From: Leisingera sp. ANG-M7
Lineage (GTDB): Bacteria > Pseudomonadota > Alphaproteobacteria > Rhodobacterales > Rhodobacteraceae
DNA: 41,177 nucleotides
Reading direction: 5' to 3'
Assembly (NCBI RefSeq): GCF_000813965.1
Contig: NZ_JWLI01000009.1
Span: 1-41,177 of the forward strand
Shown: in pieces, positions 7,757 through 15,528 of the stretch
How the letters are laid out: each line of letters starts with the position of its first letter
Position numbering within the stretch: position 1 is the stretch's first letter
Notes under the pieces: model-generated
Database searches by the model: none
Seen by the model: only the letters and a program-made list of their open reading frames with translations
Told to the model about the DNA's origin: nothing
Position numbers and translations under genes: made by a program

Positions 7757-8278
7757 ATGAGTGAAAAATTGCCAGAATCCCGCCGAATCGTCTCTTCGCG
7801 CCATCTGGCCGAAGGTGAAGGCTGGGAGCTTTCGGAACTGGAGTACGGCCTCATCGTGGCCTATAACGCCTTTTCACGCTGGATGATCCGCTGCATGAGC
7901 GCAGCCGGGCAGCCCAACCTCAGCGCGCTGGAAATCCTGATCCTTCACAACGTCAACCACCGCGGCAAGGATAAGCGCCTGTCCGACATCTGCTTCCTGC
8001 TCAACATTGAAGACAGCCACACGGTGAACTACGGGCTGCGCAAACTGCTGAAGGCCGGGCTGCTGGACTCGGAGAAACGCGGCAAGGAGGTTTTCTATCG
8101 CACCTCGGCAGAGGGCGCGGACCTTTGCGCCGCCTACCGCGACATCCGTCGTCATTGCCTGCTGGATGGATTAGAAGCAGGTGATCTGCCAGGAAAGGAC
8201 CTGCGCGAATTGGCCCGCAGTCTGCGCGCGCTTTCGGGGCACTATGACCAGGCCAGCCGCGCGGCGGCGTCTTTATAG
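7757..8278 (+). CDS. MarR-like winged-helix transcription regulator
   Basis: The start chosen is the ATG at 7757 (MSEKLPESRRIV), 173 residues, preceded by AGAAGAGG. The longer frame covers the intergenic region and is not credible. The core NLSALEILILHNVNHRGKDKRLSDICFLLNIEDSHTVNYGLRKLLKAGLLDSEKRGKEVFYRTSAEG is a winged helix-turn-helix: a recognition helix around DSHTVNYGLRKL and a wing around KRGKEVFYRT. It belongs to the predicted MarR-type regulators with a helical N-terminal extension (LEYGLIVAYNAFSRWMIRCM). It is divergent from dctP, with two palindromes between them, so it is the likely local regulator of pyroglutamate uptake. The ligand and the direction of regulation are unknown. Confidence 0.82.
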   Translation: MSEKLPESRRIVSSRHLAEGEGWELSELEYGLIVAYNAFSRWMIRCMSAAGQPNLSALEILILHNVNHRGKDKRLSDICFLLNIEDSHTVNYGLRKLLKAGLLDSEKRGKEVFYRTSAEGADLCAAYRDIRRHCLLDGLEAGDLPGKDLRELARSLRALSGHYDQASRAAASL

Positions 8279-8434
8279 TTCCGCCCCCACTAATTTTAAG
8301 TGTTCGGCATTGTTCACCGGCAAAGAACAAGCGGTGTCCGGCTCAAACTCTTTGTGCTGTCACCGCACGATGCTGCCACGCTTTCCAACAGGGCAGACAT
8401 GGCGTAACGACAAAGCCTTTCAGGTTCCGGTCTG
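8279..8434. other. Convergent intergenic region
   Basis: This 156-base gap lies between two genes that converge (MarR-like, plus; LysR, minus). I see no strong hairpin followed by a T run on either strand and no gene. Confidence 0.4.
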
Positions 8435-9367
8435 TTACCTTAACGCCAGCCCGGCCGAATGCGCTGCAATCCACTCGAATACCAGATTGGGGCCGCGCAG
8501 GCGGCTTGAGTAGTCGCGTGACATCACATAGCCCGCGTCGCTGGCGACGACATCCCCGGTCACCTGCACCAGCCTGCCATCAGCCAGCAGGTTATCGATC
8601 AGCCCCAGCCAGCCCAGCGCGATGCCATCACCTGCCACCGCCGACTGCACCACCATGTCGTAGTTGTTGAAGCTGATGTAGTTCTTGGAGCGTTCCCCCG
8701 CGATGCCTAGCCGATCGAACCAGCCCTGCCAGGTCTGCCACTCCGCCGAAGCCGGTTTCGACAGGCTGAGAAGGTGGCAGTCCAGCAGATTGGCAGACGC
8801 GGCAATCGGGCCGTGAGCCTCAAGATAGGCAGGGCTGCTGACAGCCGTGACCCGCTCCTGAAGCAGCATCACATCGCCGTCCACCATGCTGCTGCGCGGA
8901 GAAACGTGGATCTTGATGTCGCAATCATCGCCGTAATCGTCCGGCGGCACCTGTGCCGCAAGGATCTGGATCTCTATTTCATCCCCCAGCTCTGCCCTCA
9001 AATGCGACAGCCGCGGCAGCAGCCAGAAACTGGAAAAGGCAAAGTCCGCTGATATCCGAACCCTTGGCCGCGACTTGCGCTCCATCAGGGAAGACACCGA
9101 GTTCCCCATTTGCGCCATAGCCGGGCGTACCACGTTCAACAGCCGCACACCCTCGTTGGTCAGAGACACCCCGCGGTGCTCGCGCCGGAACAGGGCAATG
9201 CCCAACTCCGTCTCCAATCCCTTGATTTTCTGGGAAACCGCCGACTGCGTCAGCCCCAGTGATTCAGCTGCGCCGGTAAAGTTGCCATGCCGGGCTACCA
9301 GGTCGAAGGTGTGCAGCGCGACCAGGTTGTAGCTCAGCTTCCTATTAATACTGCTAATGTCATTCAT
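8435..9367 (-). CDS. LysR-family transcription regulator
   Basis: I choose the ATG at 9367 (MNDISSINRKLSYNLVALHTFDLVARHGN), giving 310 residues, the normal LysR length. The longer frame to 9484 adds an atypical leader that spans the promoter region. The N-terminal helix-turn-helix reads FTGAAESLGLTQSAVSQKIKGLETELGIALFRREHRGVSLTNEG, a textbook LysR motif. The C-terminal effector domain follows with the ending typical of the GcvA-like subgroup (AVAGDGIALGW). It is transcribed away from the BCCT transporter gene, with 120 bases between them that hold a 30-base inverted repeat. It is therefore the probable regulator of the transporter; its inducer is unknown. Confidence 0.9.
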   Translation of the reverse strand: MNDISSINRKLSYNLVALHTFDLVARHGNFTGAAESLGLTQSAVSQKIKGLETELGIALFRREHRGVSLTNEGVRLLNVVRPAMAQMGNSVSSLMERKSRPRVRISADFAFSSFWLLPRLSHLRAELGDEIEIQILAAQVPPDDYGDDCDIKIHVSPRSSMVDGDVMLLQERVTAVSSPAYLEAHGPIAASANLLDCHLLSLSKPASAEWQTWQGWFDRLGIAGERSKNYISFNNYDMVVQSAVAGDGIALGWLGLIDNLLADGRLVQVTGDVVASDAGYVMSRDYSSRLRGPNLVFEWIAAHSAGLALR

Positions 9368-9387
9368 AAAATATTGCCTACTGCAAA

Positions 9388-9417
9388 AGGGCAAATTTTT
9401 ATAACAAAAAATGCCCT
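9388..9417. promoter_or_regulatory. Inverted repeat between LysR gene and BCCT gene (candidate LysR box)
   Basis: The arms AGGGCA (9388-9393) and TGCCCT (9412-9417) are perfect; the 18-base centre is A/T-only apart from one C and is partly symmetrical. It lies in the divergent promoter region. LysR proteins commonly bind such interrupted dyads, and the site could serve both genes. The A/T-rich centre could also overlap a -10 element. Confidence 0.45.
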
Positions 9418-9487
9418 GTGTAAGTTCTGCTAAGGCCGCAGCCCCGGCGGCACCTCCAGGCAGATCATAAAAAGACAGGGACACTGC

Positions 9488-11146
9488 ATGTCAATTAAAC
9501 CTCCTTTAACGGATTTGCCGATCGGCACGTCCGACAGCGGATTTTATCGGGGCTTCAGCCAGATCGTCACCATTTCATCAAAGCTGATGATCGGCGGGCT
9601 GGTGGTCTGGGCGATTGCCTTCCCGGAACAGTCGGGTGCGGTCTTGAACTCGATAAACGGCTTCATCCTCGCCTCCTTCGGTGCCTGGTATATCTGGACC
9701 GTGGCGCTATTCGTTCTGTGCTGCATTGCGCTGGCGATCTGGCCAACAGCAGGGCGGCTCAAACTGGGCCAGCAGGGCGACGCGCCGGAATTCTCCAACT
9801 TCTCCTGGTTCTCGATGATGTTCGGGGCTGGAATCGGGGTCGGCATGCTGACCTGGGCGGTGGCCGAGCCGATCTATCACTGGAACAACAACCCGGAAGT
9901 GATCCAGGGCCTTACCACGGGCGGTGGCGCCGACAATATCCGCATGGCTTACAAGTGGTCGTTCCTGCACTGGGGCCTGGGCGCCTGGGCCTGTTATGCA
10001 ATTGCTGGGCTGGCGCTGGGGTTCTTCAGCTACCGCCGCGGGCTGCCGCTCACCATGCGCTCCTCGCTGACGCCTCTGTTCGGCACCCGCCTCTCCGGCT
10101 CCATCGGTCATCTGGTAGATATCGTTGCCGTGGTCGCCACCATCCTCGGCGTGGCGCAGACTCTGGGTTTCGGGGTGGAGCAGTTTGTTTCCGGCCTGAC
10201 CCGTATCGGTATTACAGGGCTGACCAATGAAGCCGGCACCGCGAACACCACCGGTGTGCTGGTTGCCATCGTGGTGATCATGGCTGCCTCCACCGCCTCT
10301 GCGCTGTCCGGAGTCGGCAAGGGCATCAAGTGGCTGTCCAACCTGAACATGGTTCTCAGCATCGCGCTGCTGAGCTTCTTCCTGCTGTTCGGCTCCACCT
10401 TCTTTGGCTTGCAGGCGCTGGTTGTTGGCCTGTGGGATTACCTGGCGGCGCTGCCGGACATGAGCTTCCGGGTCTGGACCGGTGACGGAAACCCGGACAG
10501 CGTGGCCTCCAAGCTGGAGGGCTGGCAGGGCGGCTGGTCAGTGTTCTACTGGGCTTGGTGGATCGCCTTTGCGCCCTTTGTCGGGCTATTCCTGGCCCGC
10601 ATCTCCAAAGGCCGCACCATCCGTGAGTTTGTGCTGGGAGCGATGATCGTGCCGTCGCTGATGTGCTTTGTCTGGTTCACCTGGGCCGGCGGCACCGCTA
10701 TCGACCTTGAGCTGAACGGCGGCGCCGGCGGCCAGATCTCCGGCGCGCCGGATGGCGACAAGATCTTTGCCATGGTGCAATATATGCTGTCACCCTGGCT
10801 GGGCTGGGCGATGTCGGTGATGATCGTGGTTCTGCTCATGACCTATCTGGTGACAACGGCTGACAGCGCGGTGCTGATCGTCAATACCATCAACGCGGCC
10901 GGCGACGAAGGCCCCAAGGCCCGCCCGCACATCCTGTTCTGGGGTGCGGCTCTGGGTGCGGTGGTCACCGCGCTATTGCTTGTCGGGGGCCTGAAGGCGA
11001 TCCAGACTGCAATGGTGATCGGCGCCCTGCCCTTTTCGGTGGTGATGGTGCTGCAATGCGCGGCACTGATCAAGGCGATCTACAACGACGGCCGCCGCGC
11101 GCAGGCAGGCGTGGCCACCACTATAACCCAGGAGCCCGCTGAATAA
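9488..11146 (+). CDS. BCCT-family transporter (betaine/choline/carnitine type)
   Basis: The 552-residue protein has about 12 hydrophobic segments. BCCT signatures are present: MMFGAGIGVGMLTWAVAEPIYHW, MAYKWSFLHWGLGAWACYAIAGLALGFFSYRRGLPL and the Trp-rich VFYWAWWIAFAPFVGLFLARISKGRTIREFVLG. BCCT proteins are sodium- or proton-coupled inner-membrane carriers for quaternary or tertiary ammonium compounds such as glycine betaine, choline, carnitine and DMSP. The sequence has the usual length for the compact BCCT type without a long C-terminal osmosensing tail, which suggests a nutritional role. No choline- or DMSP-degrading gene is adjacent, so the cargo cannot be assigned. The divergent LysR gene is its likely regulator. 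Confidence 0.93.
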   Translation: MSIKPPLTDLPIGTSDSGFYRGFSQIVTISSKLMIGGLVVWAIAFPEQSGAVLNSINGFILASFGAWYIWTVALFVLCCIALAIWPTAGRLKLGQQGDAPEFSNFSWFSMMFGAGIGVGMLTWAVAEPIYHWNNNPEVIQGLTTGGGADNIRMAYKWSFLHWGLGAWACYAIAGLALGFFSYRRGLPLTMRSSLTPLFGTRLSGSIGHLVDIVAVVATILGVAQTLGFGVEQFVSGLTRIGITGLTNEAGTANTTGVLVAIVVIMAASTASALSGVGKGIKWLSNLNMVLSIALLSFFLLFGSTFFGLQALVVGLWDYLAALPDMSFRVWTGDGNPDSVASKLEGWQGGWSVFYWAWWIAFAPFVGLFLARISKGRTIREFVLGAMIVPSLMCFVWFTWAGGTAIDLELNGGAGGQISGAPDGDKIFAMVQYMLSPWLGWAMSVMIVVLLMTYLVTTADSAVLIVNTINAAGDEGPKARPHILFWGAALGAVVTALLLVGGLKAIQTAMVIGALPFSVVMVLQCAALIKAIYNDGRRAQAGVATTITQEPAE

Positions 11147-11162
11147 AGTTCTCCCCGCGAAT

Positions 11163-11185
11163 GGCGGCCAGCGGGCAGGGCCGCC
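11163..11185 (+). repeat. GC-rich stem-loop between the BCCT and solute-binding protein genes
   Basis: The arms GGCGGCC (11163-11169) and GGCCGCC (11179-11185) are perfect 7-base complements with a 9-base loop. No T run follows, so it is not a convincing terminator. It may protect or partly attenuate the transcript between the two genes. Confidence 0.4.
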
Positions 11186-11250
11186 GTTCAAACCTCCACA
11201 CTGCTGCCCGCACCCTTTCCGGGGCTGAGCACAGCAACAAAGGACGCAAA

Positions 11251-12903
11251 ATGACCCAATACTACAACAGGGAAACCCTCCACCCGGCAGTCCGGATGCA
11301 CGTGGCGGAAGCGGCTGAAGGCAAGCTGGACCGCCGCGAATTCCTCAGCCGGGCAACTGCGCTGGGGGTAACCGCCTCTGCCGCCTACGGCATGATCGGC
11401 CTCAGCCAGCCGGTGCAAGCGGCAGCCAATGCGCAGGAAGGCGGCACAATCCGCATCCAGCAGGTGGTGCGCGCGCTGCTGGATCCGCCGCTGTTCAACT
11501 GGCCGCAGCTGGGCAACCTGGTGCGCGGCTATCTGGAATATCTGGTGCAGTACAACGCCGACGGCACCTTTGAACCCCGGCTTCTGGAAAGCTGGGAAGT
11601 CAACGAGGACGCCACCGAATACCTGCTGCACATCCGCCCCGGCGTGAACTGGAACGACGGCCGCGGCACCCTTACCGCCAAAGATGTCGCTTATAACTTT
11701 GCACGCTGGTGTGATGGCAAATGGGAAGGCAACTCAATGGCGGCCCGCATGGGCTCGTTGCAGAACGAGGCCGGCGACGGCCCCGCCGAGGGCGCACTCG
11801 AGATCGTCGATGACCTGACACTTAAACTGAAGCTGACCCGCCCGGACATCACCATCATCCCGGCGGTGACGGAATACCCCGCTGCCATCGTGCCGGACGG
11901 CTGGTCGGGTGATCCGGGCGCTGATCCGGTCGGCACCGGCCCCTACAAGCTGGTGGAGTACGAGGTCGGCGTGAAGGTGGCGCTTGAGAAGAACACCGAC
12001 CATGAATGGTGGGGCGAAGGCGCCCATCTGGACCGGATCGAGTTCATCGACTTCGGCAACGACGGCTCTACCCACCTGTCCGCCGCCGAAGCCGAAGAAA
12101 TCGACATGGTCTATGAAACTGTAGGCGAATATGTCGACATCTTCTCCTCCATCGGCTGGAACGTAAGCGAGTCAGTCTCGGCCAATACCCTGGTGCTTCG
12201 CACCAACCGCGACGCCATCGTGGACGGGGCAACCCCCTATGCCGACGCCCGTGTCCGCCGCGCCCTGGCGCTGGCCTGCGACAACGCGGTGCTTCTGGAA
12301 CTCGGCTATGACGGCCGCGGCACCCTGGCTGAAAACCACCACGTCTGCCCGATACACCCGGAATACGCCGACATCGGTGCGCCTGCGCGTGACGCCGAGG
12401 CGGCGCGCCAGTTGATGGAAGAAGCCGGCATGCTCGATTTCGAGCACGAGTTGATCTCAATCGACGACGATTGGCGGCGCAATACCACCGATGCGCTGGC
12501 GGCGCAGATGCGCGATGCGGGGCTCAAGGTCAAACGCACCGTGCTGCCCGGCAACACCTTTTGGAACGACTGGGACAAATACCCGTTCAGCTCAACCGAC
12601 TGGGGCCACCGTCCGCTGGGGGTGCAGGTGCTGACGCTGGCCTACAAGACCGGGGTTGCATGGAACGAAACCGGCCTCGCCAGTGCCGAGTTCGACAGCA
12701 TGCTGGAAGAAGCTTCAGCTATTGCGGATGCGGATACTCGCCGCGGTCATATGGAAAAGATCGAGCAGTTCATGCGCGAGGACGGGACCATCATCCAGCC
12801 CTACTGGCGCTCGCTCTACCGCCACGCGCGGCCTGGCATTATCGGTGCCGAGAGCCATCCGATCAATGAAATCCACGTACACAAGCTGGCTCTTGAAGCT
12901 TGA
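11251..12903 (+). CDS. Family-5 ABC extracellular solute-binding protein, Tat-exported
   Basis: Starting at the ATG at 11251 (MTQYYNRETLHPAVRMHV), the protein has 550 residues. A twin-arginine motif, LDRREFLSRATALGVTASAAYGM, is followed by a hydrophobic stretch and a likely AxA cleavage near QPVQAAA. The mature domain is of the DppA/OppA type: EYLVQYNADGTFEPRLLESWEVNEDATEYLLHIRPGVNWNDG, PVGTGPYKLVEYEVGVKVALEKN and DARVRRALALACD. Such proteins bind peptides, nickel or other small solutes and feed an ABC permease. No ABC permease or ATPase gene is adjacent; the neighbour is a BCCT carrier. It is therefore an orphan binding protein, either serving a permease encoded elsewhere or having another role. 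The gap to the BCCT gene is 104 bases and a terminator follows. Confidence 0.9.
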   Translation: MTQYYNRETLHPAVRMHVAEAAEGKLDRREFLSRATALGVTASAAYGMIGLSQPVQAAANAQEGGTIRIQQVVRALLDPPLFNWPQLGNLVRGYLEYLVQYNADGTFEPRLLESWEVNEDATEYLLHIRPGVNWNDGRGTLTAKDVAYNFARWCDGKWEGNSMAARMGSLQNEAGDGPAEGALEIVDDLTLKLKLTRPDITIIPAVTEYPAAIVPDGWSGDPGADPVGTGPYKLVEYEVGVKVALEKNTDHEWWGEGAHLDRIEFIDFGNDGSTHLSAAEAEEIDMVYETVGEYVDIFSSIGWNVSESVSANTLVLRTNRDAIVDGATPYADARVRRALALACDNAVLLELGYDGRGTLAENHHVCPIHPEYADIGAPARDAEAARQLMEEAGMLDFEHELISIDDDWRRNTTDALAAQMRDAGLKVKRTVLPGNTFWNDWDKYPFSSTDWGHRPLGVQVLTLAYKTGVAWNETGLASAEFDSMLEEASAIADADTRRGHMEKIEQFMREDGTIIQPYWRSLYRHARPGIIGAESHPINEIHVHKLALEA

Positions 12904-12939
12904 CCACAGCTTAAATCCATAGCCGCGATGACAGCGAAG

Positions 12940-12968
12940 CGCGCACCAGAGTTGGTGCGCGTTTCTTG
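12940..12968 (+). terminator. Rho-independent terminator after the solute-binding protein gene
   Basis: A perfect 9-base stem, CGCGCACCA (12940-12948) and TGGTGCGCG (12953-12961), encloses a 4-base loop and is followed by TTTCTTG. It lies 36 bases after the stop codon. The strong symmetric stem may also stop transcription coming from the convergent AraC gene. Confidence 0.8.
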
Positions 12969-12998
12969 CCACTTTGAGTGCCATCCTACAAAGGAAAT

Positions 12999-14009
12999 TC
13001 AGGCAGAGGATTGCTTCCTGAACTGGCTGGGGGTGGCCCCCTCCTGCTGCCGGAAGGCGCGCTCGAATGCAGATACCTCGGAATAACCCAGCCTTTCGGA
13101 GATGTCATGAAGCTGCGCGTTTGAGGCCAGCAGCATGCGCTTGGCGATCTCCATCCGGCAGCCTGCCAGCAGGCGGGAGAACTTCTGCCCTTCATCCTCC
13201 AGCCGCCGCCGCAGGGTGCGGCGCGACATGCCCAGGGCGGCGGCGATGGCGGTCTGCTCAAAGCTTTCGCGGCCGATCCGCATCAGCAGCTCGCGGCGCA
13301 CCCGCACGGTCACCGGCGCTTCGCGTTCGCTTTGCCGGGCGGTACGGACAATGGATTGCGAGGCGGTTTTGAAAGCGGGGTTTTCGCGGTCCGCCAGCGG
13401 CAGATCGAGGAGGCCTGCGGAAAACACCAGCGTATTCGAGGGGGCGGAATATTGCACCGGGCAGCGTGGCCCGGCGGCACTGCGGCTGTGCAGCGCGCTT
13501 GATTCGTGCTCCAGCGACAGCAGGTCGGGCCGCCAGTCCGGCCCGGTGGCGGAGCGGATCAGGCTGTGAAACACCGACAGAGTCAGCTCCGCATCCTGCT
13601 GCCGCGGCCAGATGCGGGTGTCGAGAATCCGGTAGGTCAGCCGCGCCTTGTCCCCGTCGACCGTCAGCCGCAGTTCCGAGTCGCTTTGCACCATTGGAAA
13701 GGCATTGCGGAACAGTGCCAGCGCCGCCCCCAGCGTTGGCGCCTGCAGGATGTATTCCCCAAGCGTGCCAAGGTTTTGCAGGTTGAAGACCGAGCCGACC
13801 CGCCAGCCGAAATCAGGGAGGCCGAGCTGACCGGAGGCATGTTCGCAGAAGTCCACGAATTTCTTCAGTCCGATCTCGCCGTCCAGGTCCTGGGGGCTGA
13901 TCCCGGCGTTGCGGGAGATCGCGGCGGCATCGCCGTTCATGAACTCGACAGCCCGCAGCGGGTCGTTCAAAGTGGAGGCGGAAATCCGGGGCTGATAGGT
14001 GTGTGGCAT
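12999..14009 (-). CDS. qhpR: AraC-family regulator, probable QhpR of the amine dehydrogenase cluster
   Basis: The start is set at the ATG at 14009 (MPHTYQPRISASTLNDPLRAVEF), giving 336 residues; the longer frame would occupy the promoter region. The N-terminal 200 residues match the arabinose-binding-like domain seen in OruR/ArgR-type AraC proteins (LGLPDFGWRVGSVFNLQNLGTLGEYILQAPTLGAALALFRNAFP). The C-terminus carries the double helix-turn-helix (FEQTAIAAALGMSRRTLRRRLEDEGQKFSRLLAGCRMEIAKRML, then LHDISERLGYSEVSAFERAFRQQEGATPSQFR). It is divergent from qhpG. In Paracoccus denitrificans an AraC protein, QhpR, activates the QHNDH genes in response to n-butylamine. The symbol rests on position, not on an alignment. 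Confidence 0.78.
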   Translation of the reverse strand: MPHTYQPRISASTLNDPLRAVEFMNGDAAAISRNAGISPQDLDGEIGLKKFVDFCEHASGQLGLPDFGWRVGSVFNLQNLGTLGEYILQAPTLGAALALFRNAFPMVQSDSELRLTVDGDKARLTYRILDTRIWPRQQDAELTLSVFHSLIRSATGPDWRPDLLSLEHESSALHSRSAAGPRCPVQYSAPSNTLVFSAGLLDLPLADRENPAFKTASQSIVRTARQSEREAPVTVRVRRELLMRIGRESFEQTAIAAALGMSRRTLRRRLEDEGQKFSRLLAGCRMEIAKRMLLASNAQLHDISERLGYSEVSAFERAFRQQEGATPSQFRKQSSA

Positions 14010-14097
14010 CGCGCAGTTCCTCAGGATTGCGCCAGAATACCGCAAAAATCCGCTATTCCAGAAAAATTGCCGCAGGCAGGTCTCAAGCGGCCGATTC

Positions 14098-14134
14098 TGT
14101 CCGAAAATGTCGGGTTGTTGTCCGGATGTGTCCG
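14098..14134 (+). promoter_or_regulatory. Four helically phased TGTCSG repeats upstream of qhpG
   Basis: TGTCCG occurs at 14098-14103, TGTCGG at 14108-14113, TGTCCG at 14119-14124 and TGTCCG at 14129-14134. The spacings of 10, 11 and 10 bases place all four on one face of the helix. They end 35 bases before the qhpG start codon, in the divergent region shared with the AraC gene. AraC proteins usually bind direct repeats in successive major grooves, so this is a good candidate binding site for QhpR. Confidence 0.5.
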
Positions 14135-14169
14135 CCACAAGGCGCGGCCCGCCGGGGCACCTTGGTTAA

Positions 14170-15528
14170 ATGGCACCTCAAATTGGCACCTTTGATATTG
14201 CGATCGCAGGCGGCGGACCGGCCGGGTCGGTGGCGGCGGTTCTGCTGGCACGGGCCGGGTTCCGCGTGGCGCTGGCTACTCTGCCGCCGCGCGGCCCCCG
14301 GTATGAGGGCATGTCCGCCCGCGTCGCGGCGATCCTGGCGCAGCACCACCTGCCGCTGGCCGGGATCGGCCCGGCGGCGCAGCGCCATGTCAGCTGGGGC
14401 GCATTCCAAGGCGGGCAGAACAGCGAGCATCTGGCCGACCGCAGTGCCTTTGACACCGGGCTGCTGGAGGCGGCGCGGGCCGAGGGTGTCAGCGTTATCT
14501 ATGCATCAGTGTCCAGTGTGCGGCCCGAGGCGGGTGAGATATGCATGGCCGATGGCAATTGCCTGTCTGCCCGGCTGCTGTTTGAGGCCCGGGGCCGCCG
14601 TGCGCCGCGCCAAAGTTCGGATTTGAACCGGGATGAATTGGCCGGTCCAGACACAATCTCCGTTGCCGGATTTGCACCGCCTCAGGCGGGAGATATGGAA
14701 ACACCGCGGATCGAGGCACGGCCTGATGGTTGGGTCTGGTCGGTTCCGGTGGACCGGGGCTGCTTGTGGCTGCAGGCGGTGGGCGCTGCTGCCTCGCTGG
14801 GCCGGACCAACGGCAAGGCCGCGGTCGCGGAGCTATGGCACAGCGTGCTTGGCAAAACCGCCCTGCCCCGCCGCCCCGTTGTTCATGCGATTGCTCCACG
14901 GCTGACGGCGCCGGATCTGGACCCGCGCTGCCCGCGGCTGGGCGATGCCGCGGTGGCGCTGGATCCCCTATCAGGTCACGGGATGTTCTGGGCGGTGTCC
15001 TCGGCGCTGATGGCGGTGCCGGTTGCGAGGGCGCTGCTGGCGGGGGAGGCGGACTTGGCTCGCGATTTCTACCGCAACAGGGTGGCGGAGACCTTCTGGC
15101 GGCAGGCGCGGGTCGGGCGGGACTTCTACCGCGAGGCGGGGTTCCAGACGCCGTTCTGGCAGCAGCGTGCGGCCTGGCCCGACGAGGCGCCGACGCATGA
15201 CACGGACATTCGCCCGCACACCGCGATGCGGGTGGTGGTGCAGGACGGGTATCTGGCGCGGCGCGAGGTGCTGATTACCCGGGACGCCCCCGGCGGTGCG
15301 GCGTTTGCCGCCGGGCAGGAGATCGTGCCGCTGCTGCGCCGCCTGAACGGGCAGGCGCTGCCGCAAGCGGACCGCTTTCACAGCGCGGTTCTGCCCGAGG
15401 CCCCGCCGCAGGCGGCGCGGGCGATCCATCAATGGCTTTTATCGCAAGGCTTTACCGAGGGGGCGCAGATCCCCTGGGACACTGCAAACAGGGAGACTGA
15501 ACCATGCAACTACGACCCCGCGGCCTGA
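14170..15528 (+). CDS. qhpG: FAD-dependent tryptophan dihydroxylase for CTQ biogenesis
   Basis: The 452-residue protein begins MAPQIGTFDIAIAGGGPAGSVAAVLLARAGFRVAL, a dinucleotide-binding fold with GGGPAG at residues 14-19, and has a second FAD motif, RLGDAAVALDPLSGHGM. It belongs to the flavoprotein monooxygenase (tryptophan halogenase-like) group. In the QHNDH system QhpG adds two oxygens to the precursor tryptophan of the small subunit after QhpD has made the thioether crosslinks, leading to the cysteine tryptophylquinone (CTQ) cofactor. The C-terminal part (residues about 340-450) is an extension beyond the usual FAD core. It is the first gene of the cluster; its end overlaps qhpA by 25 bases. 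The role follows from family plus synteny. Confidence 0.88.
   Translation: MAPQIGTFDIAIAGGGPAGSVAAVLLARAGFRVALATLPPRGPRYEGMSARVAAILAQHHLPLAGIGPAAQRHVSWGAFQGGQNSEHLADRSAFDTGLLEAARAEGVSVIYASVSSVRPEAGEICMADGNCLSARLLFEARGRRAPRQSSDLNRDELAGPDTISVAGFAPPQAGDMETPRIEARPDGWVWSVPVDRGCLWLQAVGAAASLGRTNGKAAVAELWHSVLGKTALPRRPVVHAIAPRLTAPDLDPRCPRLGDAAVALDPLSGHGMFWAVSSALMAVPVARALLAGEADLARDFYRNRVAETFWRQARVGRDFYREAGFQTPFWQQRAAWPDEAPTHDTDIRPHTAMRVVVQDGYLARREVLITRDAPGGAAFAAGQEIVPLLRRLNGQALPQADRFHSAVLPEAPPQAARAIHQWLLSQGFTEGAQIPWDTANRETEPCNYDPAA

Noticed and set aside
8368-9484. Longer LysR start reaching 9484
   Set aside because: The added leader has no family similarity and would cover the divergent promoter region and the inverted repeat. 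The ATG at 9367 gives the usual length.
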